From the NCBI RefSeq assembly GCF_003286125.1, contig NZ_QMED01000002.1, positions 1 through 64,000 on the forward strand: a stretch of 64,000 nucleotides of DNA. The letters run 5' to 3'. The DNA is from Algibacillus agarilyticus. GTDB taxonomy: Bacteria > Pseudomonadota > Gammaproteobacteria > Enterobacterales > Alteromonadaceae. This document shows, piece after piece, positions 41,706-51,593 of this stretch; positions within the stretch are counted from its first letter, which is position 1; every line of letters starts with the position of its first letter. Below the pieces are notes generated by a model. It was not told where the DNA came from and made no database searches. It was given only the letters and a program-made list of their open reading frames with translations. The position numbers and the translations under genes are program-made.

Positions 41706-44001
41706 TTGTTTTTCCTTCTGTAACGTATTCTTTTTTATCAGTTAAAATGAGAAATGCAGGTAAAAATAAGAAATCAACAGCAAGCGCCAGTAGAATAATA
41801 ACCGCCGTTAACAACCCCATATTACCGTTTAAGGCAAAAGCGGATTGTGCTAACACCATAAAGCCACTAACTAAAACTAAAGTTGTGATCCAAAGCGCTC
41901 TACCTACACTTGCAAACGCATAACGCACTGCATCTTCAGCATTTTTACCCGCCATACGAGCGCGCTTATATTTAGCTAAAAAGTGCACGGTATCATCAAC
42001 CACAATCCCTAAACTCATACTTGTCACAACAGACAGACCTAAGTTAATATTACTTGAGTACAGCGCCCAAAACCCAAACCCCATACCCGCTGGGATCATA
42101 TTAGGTAATATACTAATAATGCCTAATTTCCATGAACGTAATGCAATAATCAATAAGACAGAAATCAACACCATCGCAATGCTCGTACCAATTAGCATAC
42201 TACTCATGTTGCGCTCACCAATATGACCAAACATTAACGTTGGACTGGCAGCCGTAACGCTATATTGCGGCGCGTTATTGGCAAACCAAACGTTGACGGC
42301 ATCTTCCATCGCGATCACTTCTTTTGAGCCGATGTTATCCATAGTCACGGTAATACGAATAGCGGATTTATCAATATTGAGCTGATTGTTTAAGTCTAAA
42401 CCATAAGGTAAAGACATTTCATACATCAATAAATATTGCGCGGCTAGCTCATGATCAGCCGGAATTCGATAATAGGTATCATCGTCACCGTGTAAGTTTT
42501 TATTTAAGCGTTTAAACGTATCAGATAAAGAATAAACATGGTCAACAACCTCTTGTCCACGTAACCAATCTGTAAAATCTGAAACGACTTTTATAAACTC
42601 AGGCTTATTAACGCCATTGGATTCTCCAGCATCAATCGCAAAATCAATGGTTGAAACGCCCATTAAGTTTTCGTCCATAAAATCAGAGGCTTGTCTAAAT
42701 TTGACGCGTTCGTCAAAATATTCAACCGCGATATCATTGGCTTTATTTAGCGGAACAAATGCCGTTAACCCAACAATAACTAAGGTCGAAACTAATAATA
42801 CAGGCGTTCGTTTCGCAATGACCCAATCAGCAAAACTTTCCATAAACCCTGTTTTTTCACTCTGCTTAGGTCTTCTCACCGGGAGTACAGTTAATAATGC
42901 TGGCAACAAAATAACCGATAACGCAAAGGCTAACATAACGCCCCAAGCAACCATGTTACCCAAATCTCTTAAAGGCGGGACGTCTGAAAAATTAAACGTT
43001 AAAAAGCCAATCGCGGTGGTTGCACTTGTAATAAAGATAGGCACGATATTGATATCAAGGGCATTTTCTATGGCTAATAATTTATCCATTCCTTGGCGAA
43101 GGTTATAATTCATAGAGGCGATGATATGAACACAATCGGCTACCGCTAACGTCATAACCAATACAGGCACATTGATTGTCGGTGTTGACATAAAGAACCC
43201 AGCCCAGCCAGCCCCTCCCAGTGTCGCAACAATAGAGCAGATAATCACCATCAGCGTAGCAAGCATGCCCAACATGGATCTTAATAACACGGCCAGCATG
43301 ATTAGAATGGCCAAAAACATCCCAGGGATCAGGGTTTGTGCATCCCCGTTTGCTTCCTCTTGGAAGCTATTATTCATCATCACAATCCCCGCGAGATGAA
43401 TATCGATATCCGGATATAGCGTTTGATACTCGGCTGCAATTTGTCGAACAAATGCAGTAACATCTAACACTTCTTGATTTTTATCGAGTTCGGGGAGCTG
43501 AACGGTAATGTTAATCATAGTGACATGCCCGCGATCTGACACTAAACGATTTAATAACATGGGTTCAGCTAAAGCCGCCTGCTTAATTTTCGCTATTTTT
43601 GATGCGTTTAAGTCAGCAGGATCAAGCAGTAAATCTTCTACAATAAGATCATCTTCTTCAGCTTCGGTATGCTGGTAGTTAGTTATAGAATCTACCCGCG
43701 TAGAATAAGGGGTTTGCCAAGAGGCTTCAGTAAGCTTATATACAAGTTCAAGCGATTCTGCTTCAAAAACATGGCCTGATTTGGGGGCCAAAATAATAGA
43801 AACATTATCATTCTTGTTAAAGACTTTTTGCATTGTTTCAAACCCATTAAGCTGTGGGTTTTCTTCACCAAAAAAGACTTTGTAATCACCTCTAAAATAA
43901 AGGTTTTGCGCTCCATAACCTAAGCCTGCTACGACGAGAATGATACTCAGCATAACAAGATAAGGGCGTTGTAAGATAAGCCGTATAAATCCGATTTTCA
44001 T
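41674..44001 (-). CDS. RND/MMPL superfamily membrane exporter
   Basis: 775 residues from the ATG at 44001 (AGTGGAT upstream). Two homologous halves, each with one membrane helix, a large periplasmic loop and a block of five helices (about 230-400 and 615-755). The sterol-sensing-like segments AVADCVHI and GIVVDDTVHFL carry the acidic residues of the proton relay. The family moves lipids, hopanoids or other hydrophobic molecules. Substrate not predictable here. Second gene of the operon behind tetR. Confidence 0.85.
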   Translation of the reverse strand: MKIGFIRLILQRPYLVMLSIILVVAGLGYGAQNLYFRGDYKVFFGEENPQLNGFETMQKVFNKNDNVSIILAPKSGHVFEAESLELVYKLTEASWQTPYSTRVDSITNYQHTEAEEDDLIVEDLLLDPADLNASKIAKIKQAALAEPMLLNRLVSDRGHVTMINITVQLPELDKNQEVLDVTAFVRQIAAEYQTLYPDIDIHLAGIVMMNNSFQEEANGDAQTLIPGMFLAILIMLAVLLRSMLGMLATLMVIICSIVATLGGAGWAGFFMSTPTINVPVLVMTLAVADCVHIIASMNYNLRQGMDKLLAIENALDINIVPIFITSATTAIGFLTFNFSDVPPLRDLGNMVAWGVMLAFALSVILLPALLTVLPVRRPKQSEKTGFMESFADWVIAKRTPVLLVSTLVIVGLTAFVPLNKANDIAVEYFDERVKFRQASDFMDENLMGVSTIDFAIDAGESNGVNKPEFIKVVSDFTDWLRGQEVVDHVYSLSDTFKRLNKNLHGDDDTYYRIPADHELAAQYLLMYEMSLPYGLDLNNQLNIDKSAIRITVTMDNIGSKEVIAMEDAVNVWFANNAPQYSVTAASPTLMFGHIGERNMSSMLIGTSIAMVLISVLLIIALRSWKLGIISILPNMIPAGMGFGFWALYSSNINLGLSVVTSMSLGIVVDDTVHFLAKYKRARMAGKNAEDAVRYAFASVGRALWITTLVLVSGFMVLAQSAFALNGNMGLLTAVIILLALAVDFLFLPAFLILTDKKEYVTEGKTNDSVTKEQLA

Positions 44002-44075
44002 CTTAATATCCACTGTTTAGTTGTAAAGGGCGTTAATTGATAAAAATTAACGCTATAAATAATTTAAATTGACGG

Positions 44076-44861
44076 TTAAACGGGTAAAAGTTCTATATAT
44101 TCCGCAAAAAAGACCTCTAACCGTTGCCACGTTTTTTGATAATCAAAATCTTGAGCGAGTGGTTGCCACTGCATGCCATCAAACATGAGGTTAGCATTAC
44201 TCAGTAACGCATTTTTTTGATCTAAACGATCTATCCCCTGTGCAGCCTTGGCATTCATTAATAAAGCATTAGAACCAAAACTCAGTGCCCACATAGCAAA
44301 TGTTAAATCAGCAACAGTCCGAATTTCACTTTTCAAACTGCCCTCGTTAATGCCCGATTCGAACAGCTGATCACAAACAGCGGTGAGCTGTAGCTCTTTT
44401 TCTTGCATTATGGATAAACGTTCAGGAGAGGTCTTTTCCATCACCGCTGGTGTTTTGGCTGACATCACACACATAAACAAAGTCGGTTCTAATTGGCTAT
44501 AAAGTTGGTAAGCAAAGATAACCGATAATGCCCGTTCACGCGCGTTACCCGGAAATTGGATCGCCTTATCAAATAAATCAATAACGATATTAAGTGAACG
44601 AATACTTAAAGCGGAAATGAGGTCTTCTTTCGATGAAAAATGGTTATAAATAGTGCCTTTTGAGCAAGTCGCTGTTTTAACTAATTTATCAATGGTGAGG
44701 CCAGCAAATCCAACTTGATCAACCAGTTCATGGGCTTGAGTTAATAAGCCTTCTTCACGTTCAGCTATTTTTTGTTGCTTACGCGCTGACCCCATACAAA
44801 TATCGATGGGACAGAGTCCATTCGCATGCAATTTTTTAATATGCTTTAACCAATAACCCAT
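44076..44861 (-). CDS. TetR-family transcriptional regulator of the RND operon
   Basis: 261 residues from the ATG at 44861, 27 nt from the predicted transcription start; a TTG 18 bp upstream and an internal ATG at 44795 are alternatives. An unusual basic N-terminal extension of about 30 residues precedes the HTH (GFAGLTIDKLVKTATCSKGTIYNHFSSKEDL). The C-terminal ligand-binding domain is generic. It is the first gene of the operon and overlaps the operator candidate at 44883, so autoregulation is likely. Confidence 0.85.
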   Translation of the reverse strand: MGYWLKHIKKLHANGLCPIDICMGSARKQQKIAEREEGLLTQAHELVDQVGFAGLTIDKLVKTATCSKGTIYNHFSSKEDLISALSIRSLNIVIDLFDKAIQFPGNARERALSVIFAYQLYSQLEPTLFMCVMSAKTPAVMEKTSPERLSIMQEKELQLTAVCDQLFESGINEGSLKSEIRTVADLTFAMWALSFGSNALLMNAKAAQGIDRLDQKNALLSNANLMFDGMQWQPLAQDFDYQKTWQRLEVFFAEYIELLPV

Positions 44862-44882
44862 TTTTATACAATCCGTCAATTT

Positions 44883-44922
44883 TGACTAATCGTCATTTTA
44901 GTATAAAAAAAAAGCAAGTCAA
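44883..44922 (-). promoter_or_regulatory. Promoter and candidate TetR operator
   Basis: On the minus strand TTGACT (44917-44922), a 16-bp spacer and TAAAAT (44895-44900) form a good sigma-70 promoter. Immediately downstream is the imperfect dyad TGACGATTAGTCA (44883-44895), which covers the expected start site. Operator identity is inferred from position and symmetry. Confidence 0.6.
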
Positions 44923-45105
44923 TTTTTTTATACAAAGCGTCAAAAAAAGTTTTATCCGTAAATTTGCTAATCTAACGTTATACTATACCCTTAAATTAAA
45001 TGTAGTTGCATTTAACAACCATTTGATTTTATAAAAATAAACAAAGCGTAATATTCGGATCACATCACTTAAACTAACAATAACGCATTATTTTCAAGGA
45101 TGAAC

Positions 45106-46626
45106 ATGTCATTAGCCGTTTTATACAGCCGAGCGAGAGTTGCCATTGAAGCCCCTTTGGTTACCGTTGAAGTTCACATTTCGCCTGGTCAACCAGGCTT
45201 CAATCTAGTTGGATTGCCTGAAGCATCCGTTAAAGAATCACGAGATAGAGTCAGAAGTGCGATCATTAACAGCCATTTCACTTTTCCAGATGAAAAAATC
45301 ACGGTTAATCTAGCGCCCGCAGACTTACCTAAAGAAGGTGGACGCTTTGATCTACCCATTGCACTCGGCATATTAATAGCGTCGAATCAACTGCCTAATA
45401 CCGACATTGATAATTATGAATTTATAGGCGAACTCGCCCTAACGGGTGAATTGCGGCCCATATTAGGCGAGATCCCGTTTACAATGGCATGTGCAAATAA
45501 CAAGCGCATCGCGGTATTACCAACAGAAAATGCAGCCATTGCTTGCCACATTCAACATGCTAACGTGTTTTCTGCTCATCAACTAACTGAGGTATTTTTT
45601 CACTTAAGTGGGCAAAAGGCATTAGCGCTTTCAACCGTTGAAGAAAAAGCAGAACCTGAGTTATCGGCACCCAGTAAAGATTTAACGGATGTAATAGGTC
45701 AACCCCTCGCTAAACGAGCGTTAGAGATAAGTGCCGCGGGTAATCATCATTTACTCATGTTGGGGCCGCCAGGCACCGGTAAAACAATGCTAGCGTCTCG
45801 ATTAGCAGAACTGTTACCCCCGATGACAGATCAACAAGCACTTGAAACCGCATCGGTGCATTCGATTGTGGGTATGGCATCTGATATTGGCAATTGGCAT
45901 AAACGTCCATTTAGAGCTCCCCATCATACTTGTTCTGGTGTCGCATTAGTCGGCGGCAGCTCTAACCCTCGCCCAGGCGAAATATCATTAGCACACAATG
46001 GCGTATTATTTTTAGATGAATTGCCTGAGTTCGATCGTAAGGTTATTGATGTATTACGTGAACCTTTAGAATCTGGCATGGTGACAATTTCAAGAGCAGC
46101 AAGGCAAGCTGACTTTCCAGCTAAATTTTTGTTAGTTGCCGCTTTAAACCCGAGCCCATGCGGTCATTATAATGATGACAAAATGCGCTCAACGCCTGAT
46201 CAAATTTTACGTTATTTGAGTAAATTATCAGGCCCTTTTTTAGATCGTATTGATATTCAAATTGAAGTATCGCGTTTACCTAAAGGCGCATTAAACCAAA
46301 ATCAAGATCGAGGCGAATCAACTGTTATTGTCAGAGAACGTGTTATTCAAGCACATCAATTACAACTAAACCGACAAGGAAAACTAAACAGTGATTTAAG
46401 TACACGGGAAATAGATAAATATTGCGCTCTAACTAAAGCCGATGCCGATTTTCTAGAAACAGCAATCGAAACATTAGGTTTATCGATTAGGGCCTACCAT
46501 CGAATTTTAAAAGTCGCACGTACGATTGCTGATTTAAATCAGCAAGATGATGTCAGTAAAGCGAATTTAGCCGAAGCTTTAGGCTATCGCGCAATGGATC
46601 GCTTACTCAGTAACTTAAAGCGCTAA
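45106..46626 (+). CDS. comM: YifB/ComM family Mg-chelatase-like AAA ATPase
   Basis: 506 residues from the ATG at 45106 (AAGGA 5 nt upstream); the ATG at 45100 overlaps that site. Same length as E. coli YifB. The N-terminal Lon-protease-like fold (MSLAVLYSRARVAIEAP, GLPEASVKESRDRV) is followed by the MCM/Mg-chelatase AAA core with GPPGTGKT near 220, a sensor region NPSPCGHYN and the C-terminal RAYHRILKVARTIADL. In naturally competent relatives ComM is a helicase that promotes branch migration during recombination of incoming DNA. Confidence 0.93.
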   Translation: MSLAVLYSRARVAIEAPLVTVEVHISPGQPGFNLVGLPEASVKESRDRVRSAIINSHFTFPDEKITVNLAPADLPKEGGRFDLPIALGILIASNQLPNTDIDNYEFIGELALTGELRPILGEIPFTMACANNKRIAVLPTENAAIACHIQHANVFSAHQLTEVFFHLSGQKALALSTVEEKAEPELSAPSKDLTDVIGQPLAKRALEISAAGNHHLLMLGPPGTGKTMLASRLAELLPPMTDQQALETASVHSIVGMASDIGNWHKRPFRAPHHTCSGVALVGGSSNPRPGEISLAHNGVLFLDELPEFDRKVIDVLREPLESGMVTISRAARQADFPAKFLLVAALNPSPCGHYNDDKMRSTPDQILRYLSKLSGPFLDRIDIQIEVSRLPKGALNQNQDRGESTVIVRERVIQAHQLQLNRQGKLNSDLSTREIDKYCALTKADADFLETAIETLGLSIRAYHRILKVARTIADLNQQDDVSKANLAEALGYRAMDRLLSNLKR

Positions 46627-46640
46627 CCTAAAACGCGATT

Positions 46641-47240
46641 TTAGTCAGCCATTGATACATAATTAGGTGTATTTTTTATCCGTTCGATCCAAGATTGGAT
46701 CGCGGAGTATAAACTTAAATCAAACCCACCTTCGTCCGCCACATGGGTATAAGCAAATAGACTAATATCTGCAATGGTTAAATCAGCGCCAGTCAAAAAA
46801 GGCGTTTTGAGTAACTGTTGTTCCATAACCGCTAACGCTTTATGTCCACCTTCTTGTTTATCTAGGTAATCTTGTTTGCGATCAGCCGGTAAACCTAAAT
46901 ATTTAGCTATATAACGCGCAACCGCGATATAAGGCTCGTGGCTATATTGTTCAAAAAACTGCCATTGTAAAACTTCAGCGTAGTTAAAAGCATCTTGAGG
47001 TATAAAAGATGTTCCTTGCGCTAAATAATTCAAAATAGCATTAGACTCTGCTAACGTTTGTCCGTTCTCAAACTCAACCAATGGAATTTTTCCATTTGGA
47101 TTTTTTTGTAAAAACTCAAGGGTTTGAGTCGCACCGTTTAAAATATCAACATGATGCCACTGATAAGGCAAGCCTAAAAATTCAACTAATAATTTAATTT
47201 TGTAGCAATTTCCTGACTGTATATCACCATATATATGCAT
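46641..47240 (-). CDS. Glutathione S-transferase family protein
   Basis: 199 residues. The N-terminal thioredoxin-like domain (about 1-75) contains GNCYKI, the NPNGKIPLVE loop and the LAESNAIL motif that binds the gamma-glutamyl moiety. The all-helical C-terminal domain has TGADLTIADISLFAYTH. Substrate unknown. It lies 15 bp after pqiC and may be co-transcribed with the pqi genes. Confidence 0.88.
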   Translation of the reverse strand: MHIYGDIQSGNCYKIKLLVEFLGLPYQWHHVDILNGATQTLEFLQKNPNGKIPLVEFENGQTLAESNAILNYLAQGTSFIPQDAFNYAEVLQWQFFEQYSHEPYIAVARYIAKYLGLPADRKQDYLDKQEGGHKALAVMEQQLLKTPFLTGADLTIADISLFAYTHVADEGGFDLSLYSAIQSWIERIKNTPNYVSMAD

Positions 47241-47255
47241 ATGTTTATTTCCTTA

Positions 47256-47777
47256 TTATGGCACTAAATGTTTTTGAATTTTTTCGGCTAATTGATCCAA
47301 TAAAATAGCCGCGGTATCAACTAAAGCATTATAACCTTGTTCTTTTTGATATAGGCTGTATTCAAAAGGATAGTTAACCGCCATCATATTTGCCGTGTCA
47401 TTTATATTAACTACATTCACCTTTTTTTCTGTACGCCAATAACCCGATATAATCATTTCACCGCGTTGTGAGGTATAAAAAGCATCAAAATGAATATACG
47501 TTTTAGTGGTCACGCTGCCTAATTTAGCCGCTAAAACGCGTTGCAAGTTATGCGCTAAAGGCGCTTTCCAACGGTGATAATGCGAGGGAATAACTTGATG
47601 CAACTCCTTAAATAGGATGCGATTATCTTGTAACGCACTTGAAACCGAGACTTCAATGTTTTCATTAAATAAAGTATTCGATTCAATCGGCAACACATAA
47701 TATTTTATATCAGGAATTTTTTGACTGGCACAAGCACTCAATAAACACATAATAATTAAACTAAATAATAAGCGCAT
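47256..47777 (-). CDS. pqiC: PqiC outer-membrane lipoprotein
   Basis: 173 residues from the ATG at 47777 (GGGAG upstream); an earlier in-frame start would place 11 residues before the signal. Lipoprotein signal MRLLFSLIIMCLLSAC with lipobox LSAC, followed by the KYYVLP strand typical of the PqiC/YmbA family. It anchors the PqiB tunnel to the outer membrane for lipid transport across the periplasm. It overlaps no gene; pqiB ends 10 bp upstream of the start. Confidence 0.88.
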   Translation of the reverse strand: MRLLFSLIIMCLLSACASQKIPDIKYYVLPIESNTLFNENIEVSVSSALQDNRILFKELHQVIPSHYHRWKAPLAHNLQRVLAAKLGSVTTKTYIHFDAFYTSQRGEMIISGYWRTEKKVNVVNINDTANMMAVNYPFEYSLYQKEQGYNALVDTAAILLDQLAEKIQKHLVP

Positions 47778-47787
47778 TATGGCTCCC

Positions 47788-49431
47788 TTATTTTTCATCT
47801 TGATGAGCACCTGGAGTTAAATCAGGATCTTTAGGCTCTGAGAATAAAATAGAACTTGGCTGGCTGTCTAACGCATTACTGACACGCTCAACGCTTTGCA
47901 AAGTCACTTTAGCTTGATCTAACGTATTGATTAATGATTGATATACGGGAGCATTAGGAGACAAACCTGAGAGTGTAGCCTGTAACTGCTGTAACGTATT
48001 ATTCAACTCCGTTGGTATCGCCTGCGTTTCATCTTGTGCGAGTAAATCATGACCACTTTTAACTAAATGATTAGCCTGCTCAATCATTAATTGCAGTGAA
48101 TTTATTGTTTGGTTGGCATTAACGACCGTTTCATTAAGTGGCAATTTATTCAGTTTATCAACAAATATACCCACTCGACTGATCACTCTGTCTACATCAT
48201 CACTTATCGTGGGTAAAACAGTAAAACGCTCTAATTGACTGATTTCACCGGCTTTAACTTCAGGATAAAAATCTAGCGTAATGACTCGTTGCCCCGTCAC
48301 AAGACTGGCATTTTTAAGCGCCGCTCGCATACCTTGCGCAACATAACTGACAAATCTATCTTGAAGCCTCTTTTGACCTTTTATACTGTCATCACCCACT
48401 AAACGTCCTGTATCAACTTTAATTAAAACGGGTACTTGCGGCACGTCTTGCTCGTTTCTTATATCGTCTGAAATTAGGTCCATCGAAATAGCGGCAACCG
48501 ACCCCACAGGGATCCCTCTATATTCAACAGGCGCACCAACTTGCAACCCCCGCGTTGAGGCATCAAACAAAAGTAAATACTCATTCACAAATTGATAAGG
48601 GTGCAAATCTATGTCAGCAAGCTTGTCGTACAAGACAAACTCTTGCCCTTCTTTTACGTTTGCGCCAGGGTTAATCCCATTGGGGACATCAAACGCAACC
48701 CCGCCTGACATTAAACTACTGATTGATTCTGACTCAAAGTCCATGCCTTCAGGCGTTAAACGAAATGAAAAACCACTCGCGTTAAAAAAACGGCTAGTCG
48801 AGCTAACTAAGCGATCGTATGGCTCGTTAATAAAAGCACTGGCTCGTAATTGCCCAGAAGATAACACTTCCAAATGGGTGATCTGCCCAACTCTAAAACC
48901 GCGATATAAAACCGGAGCCCCTTCCGATAAAGAAGAGCTAGCGGCACTCAGTAGAAAAACATTAACCCCTTTTTGTTTGCCAACCGTTAAGGGGCGGTTG
49001 GCATAGCCTGTATATTCCGTTTTCCCTATTGGTCCTTCTCCGGGGCCTAATTCAATATAAGCCCCACTGAGTAAAGTCGATAACCCCGATATTCCTCTCG
49101 AACCTATTCGCGGCTTTTCAACCCAAAATTGAGTTTCTTTGCGTAATAAGTTCACGGCATCAGGTTTTATACGAGCATGAATAATAACACTTTCTAAATC
49201 ACGATGAAGCTCAACTCGCTCAACAATACCCACTTCAACATTCAATGCTTTTATTTTTGTTTTACCGGCTTCTATACCTTCTGCAGTCTGAAAAGTAATG
49301 CGAATTTCGGGGCCGCGATCTAAATAATGCTGAGTCACGATCCAAACACTCACTAATAACGCTAAAATGGGGATCAACCAGATGGAAGATAACTTCGGCC
49401 GAGTTTTAATAATAGCTTGAGACGAACTCAA
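47788..49431 (-). CDS. pqiB: PqiB intermembrane transport protein (MCE domains)
   Basis: 547 residues (E. coli 546). One N-terminal membrane helix (about 15-35), then three MCE/MlaD domains (each with a G..V.Y.G..VG. signature near 160-175 and 285-300) and a C-terminal helical coiled segment. In E. coli such proteins stack into a syringe-like tunnel for lipids between the membranes. The ATG overlaps the pqiA2 stop by ATGA. Confidence 0.93.
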   Translation of the reverse strand: MSSSQAIIKTRPKLSSIWLIPILALLVSVWIVTQHYLDRGPEIRITFQTAEGIEAGKTKIKALNVEVGIVERVELHRDLESVIIHARIKPDAVNLLRKETQFWVEKPRIGSRGISGLSTLLSGAYIELGPGEGPIGKTEYTGYANRPLTVGKQKGVNVFLLSAASSSLSEGAPVLYRGFRVGQITHLEVLSSGQLRASAFINEPYDRLVSSTSRFFNASGFSFRLTPEGMDFESESISSLMSGGVAFDVPNGINPGANVKEGQEFVLYDKLADIDLHPYQFVNEYLLLFDASTRGLQVGAPVEYRGIPVGSVAAISMDLISDDIRNEQDVPQVPVLIKVDTGRLVGDDSIKGQKRLQDRFVSYVAQGMRAALKNASLVTGQRVITLDFYPEVKAGEISQLERFTVLPTISDDVDRVISRVGIFVDKLNKLPLNETVVNANQTINSLQLMIEQANHLVKSGHDLLAQDETQAIPTELNNTLQQLQATLSGLSPNAPVYQSLINTLDQAKVTLQSVERVSNALDSQPSSILFSEPKDPDLTPGAHQDEK

Positions 49432-50048
49432 TGTTGTTTTCCTTCTGTGTTAACGTGATCCCAAATTAAACGCGAATCAAATGATTTTGCAGCAAACATA
49501 GTCGTAGCAACGACCCCTGCAAAGGCTAATGCAGCAGGGCCAGGAATAATAGTAATAACGCCACCTAATTGAAATAAAGCTACTAATATTGCCACAACAA
49601 ATACATCAATCATTGACCAACGGCCGACAATTTCGGTTAATCGATACATAATTGAACGCTGTTTTTGATGATGTTCCCGATAATATTTAACAGAAACAAC
49701 TAGCCAGAGTAAAATAACGATCTTAATAATAGGAACAACAATACTGGCCATAAAAATAACAATGGCAATAAAGTAAGCTTGCTGCTGCCATAAATCAATA
49801 ACGCCACCAACGATAGTAGCACTATAATATTGACTAAATTGTTGCGTAAACATGATAGGCAAAAAATTAGCAGGCAAATACAATAAAATAGCCGTACATA
49901 ACCAAGCAAGAGTGTTTTGTAAGCTCTTTAATTGCCGAGGAGCCAGGTTTCGATAACATAGCGGGCATTTCACCACATCAATGGCACTTAGCTTACCGCA
50001 GGTTTGGCAAGTAATGTAACCCGCTTCAAGCGCGGTTTTAACTAACAT
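49428..50048 (-). CDS. pqiA: PqiA domain membrane protein, second half-size gene
   Basis: 206 residues with a CxxC...CPLC zinc-ribbon-like N-terminus and four predicted membrane helices. Corresponds to the C-terminal half of E. coli PqiA (417 residues), which contains two such units in one chain. It overlaps the upstream half gene by 11 bp and pqiB by ATGA. It probably provides the inner-membrane platform for PqiB. Confidence 0.88.
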   Translation of the reverse strand: MLVKTALEAGYITCQTCGKLSAIDVVKCPLCYRNLAPRQLKSLQNTLAWLCTAILLYLPANFLPIMFTQQFSQYYSATIVGGVIDLWQQQAYFIAIVIFMASIVVPIIKIVILLWLVVSVKYYREHHQKQRSIMYRLTEIVGRWSMIDVFVVAILVALFQLGGVITIIPGPAALAFAGVVATTMFAAKSFDSRLIWDHVNTEGKQH

Positions 50049-50670
50049 GATGCCCTCGCTGAAGATTTATAATGCGTTGGGTATAATGCCAAAACCGATA
50101 CCGGTCTAGGTTAGCCAAAGCCGCACTCAAGCAAAAAACAAATAATACATAAGCCCAAAAAGAAATCCCAACTCTCACATCTGCCATTGTCATAATTTTA
50201 GTTAAGCTCACTAATACACCCAATAAAAAAACTTCCGACATGCTCCATATTCGCACTTCAAAAAAAACTCTCGCTACGGTTTGCCCGCTAAACCACAACT
50301 TACGTAAAAAAATCATAGGAAACAGTAAATACACTAATGTAAAACAGAGTAAAAACGGTAAACCAATAATAAATACGGCCGTCAAAAAAGCTAAAAAATG
50401 TTCTTCGTATTGATATAGCGTCCAAGCACTTTGCCATAAATTCATGTTTAGAATTTGACCTTGGCTATCAAAGATTAAAAAAGGGAAAAAATTAGCGACC
50501 AACATTAATAATAAGCCAGACAAAGCAAAAGCTAAACTGTACTGTAAATTATTATATGATTTAGCGGTTATTAAGGCATGACAACGCGGACAGTAGGCTG
50601 ATTGTTTAGCATTTAATATGGGTGGAGCAATAAGTAAATCACATTCTAAACACGCAATTTTATCGTCCAT
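50038..50670 (-). CDS. pqiA: PqiA domain membrane protein, first half-size gene
   Basis: 210 residues with CLECDLLI and CPRCHAL zinc-ribbon pairs followed by four membrane helices. It corresponds to the N-terminal half of E. coli PqiA. An AGGA ribosome site sits next to the ATG. First gene of pqiA1-pqiA2-pqiB-pqiC; paraquat inducibility is known for E. coli only. The split appears native, not a frameshift, because each half has its own start and stop with an overlap. Confidence 0.88.
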   Translation of the reverse strand: MDDKIACLECDLLIAPPILNAKQSAYCPRCHALITAKSYNNLQYSLAFALSGLLLMLVANFFPFLIFDSQGQILNMNLWQSAWTLYQYEEHFLAFLTAVFIIGLPFLLCFTLVYLLFPMIFLRKLWFSGQTVARVFFEVRIWSMSEVFLLGVLVSLTKIMTMADVRVGISFWAYVLFVFCLSAALANLDRYRFWHYTQRIINLQRGHHVS

Positions 50671-51146
50671 TTTTTCCTCGTCGTATTTAACAACATATTT
50701 AACGCTTGATTAATTATTTATAATTTAACAAAGAAAAGCGTAATTAGCTCTAAATTGCCTTAGCAATATTATGATCCATCTACTTGCCCATTCAAAGTGC
50801 ATATAACGATTAGATCCTACATAAAAAGCCAACTTTCACATAAAACGGTAGCAAACAAAAAATCAAGGTAAGCAAACGTTCATATCAATATCTAGCAGGT
50901 TAATATTAAATAACTTCATAATAATCAAATAGTAAAGTAACATCTGCCTATTTTAAATTCATCCTGCTTGAAGCTTAAAACTGAAAATAAACGACTCACT
51001 TTTTTGAATTACGTTTTTAGCACAAAATTTGCATGCATTACACATATCGCTTGGGTATATCATTGGTAAGACTTGTTGAAAACGTATACCCGCCTATATT
51101 ATAAAATAGATAAACGTTTTCACACGGGTATCTATTAATACAACAA

Positions 51147-51314
51147 AGGCGTGTTTATCTTTTGTATCAGTTTTTTTCAGCCGTATTTGTACAATTTATA
51201 CAAAAAAAGTGATTACTGTGTTGTTATTCTACATAAAAAACGTAGTAGAAATAATGCGAATGCGCGGCTCTTTGGTTGAACAAAACCGATAAGACAAAGA
51301 TAAACACGTTCTAG
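51147..51314 (-). repeat. Family A interspersed repeat, shortened and decayed copy
   Basis: Both ends survive (GGCGTGTTTATCTTTTG and AAAGATAAACACG) but the interior is about half the length, lacking the CCCCACATGGATGTGGGG part, and many bases differ. An old or non-functional copy. Confidence 0.75.
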
Positions 51315-51515
51315 ACTAACTTGTAATGAAAGTGCAATGATTGGCGTATTAAATTAGCTCGTTTTTTAGATTAATAACAACAATCTTTAACTTTCTTAAA
51401 ATAATAAGGTTAAATATTGATAATAACTTTATAATTAAGAGGCAAGCCCTAAATGTAACTTTATTTCAACATTTGTCCAATAAAACTGCAATAAATAAGA
51501 ATACGAATGCATATA

Positions 51516-51544
51516 TTGAAATTTAATTACAAAAAGTCCATAAT
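51516..51544 (+). promoter_or_regulatory. Candidate promoter of the CBM48 gene
   Basis: TTGAAA (51516-51521), a 17-bp spacer and CATAAT (51539-51544), 50 bp upstream of the ATG. Confidence 0.5.
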
Positions 51545-51593
51545 TTAACCAGCATTAGTTTCAAAGATTAATTAACTTTAAAGGGATGACAAC

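Larger units (their letters stand above)
50671..51593. other. Long intergenic region, pqi operon / CBM48 gene
   Basis: 923 bp, strongly A+T-rich, divergent. It holds a decayed family A repeat at 51147-51314 and the promoter of the CBM48 gene. No ORF of convincing composition and no RNA with a terminator was seen in the rest. Confidence 0.55.
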
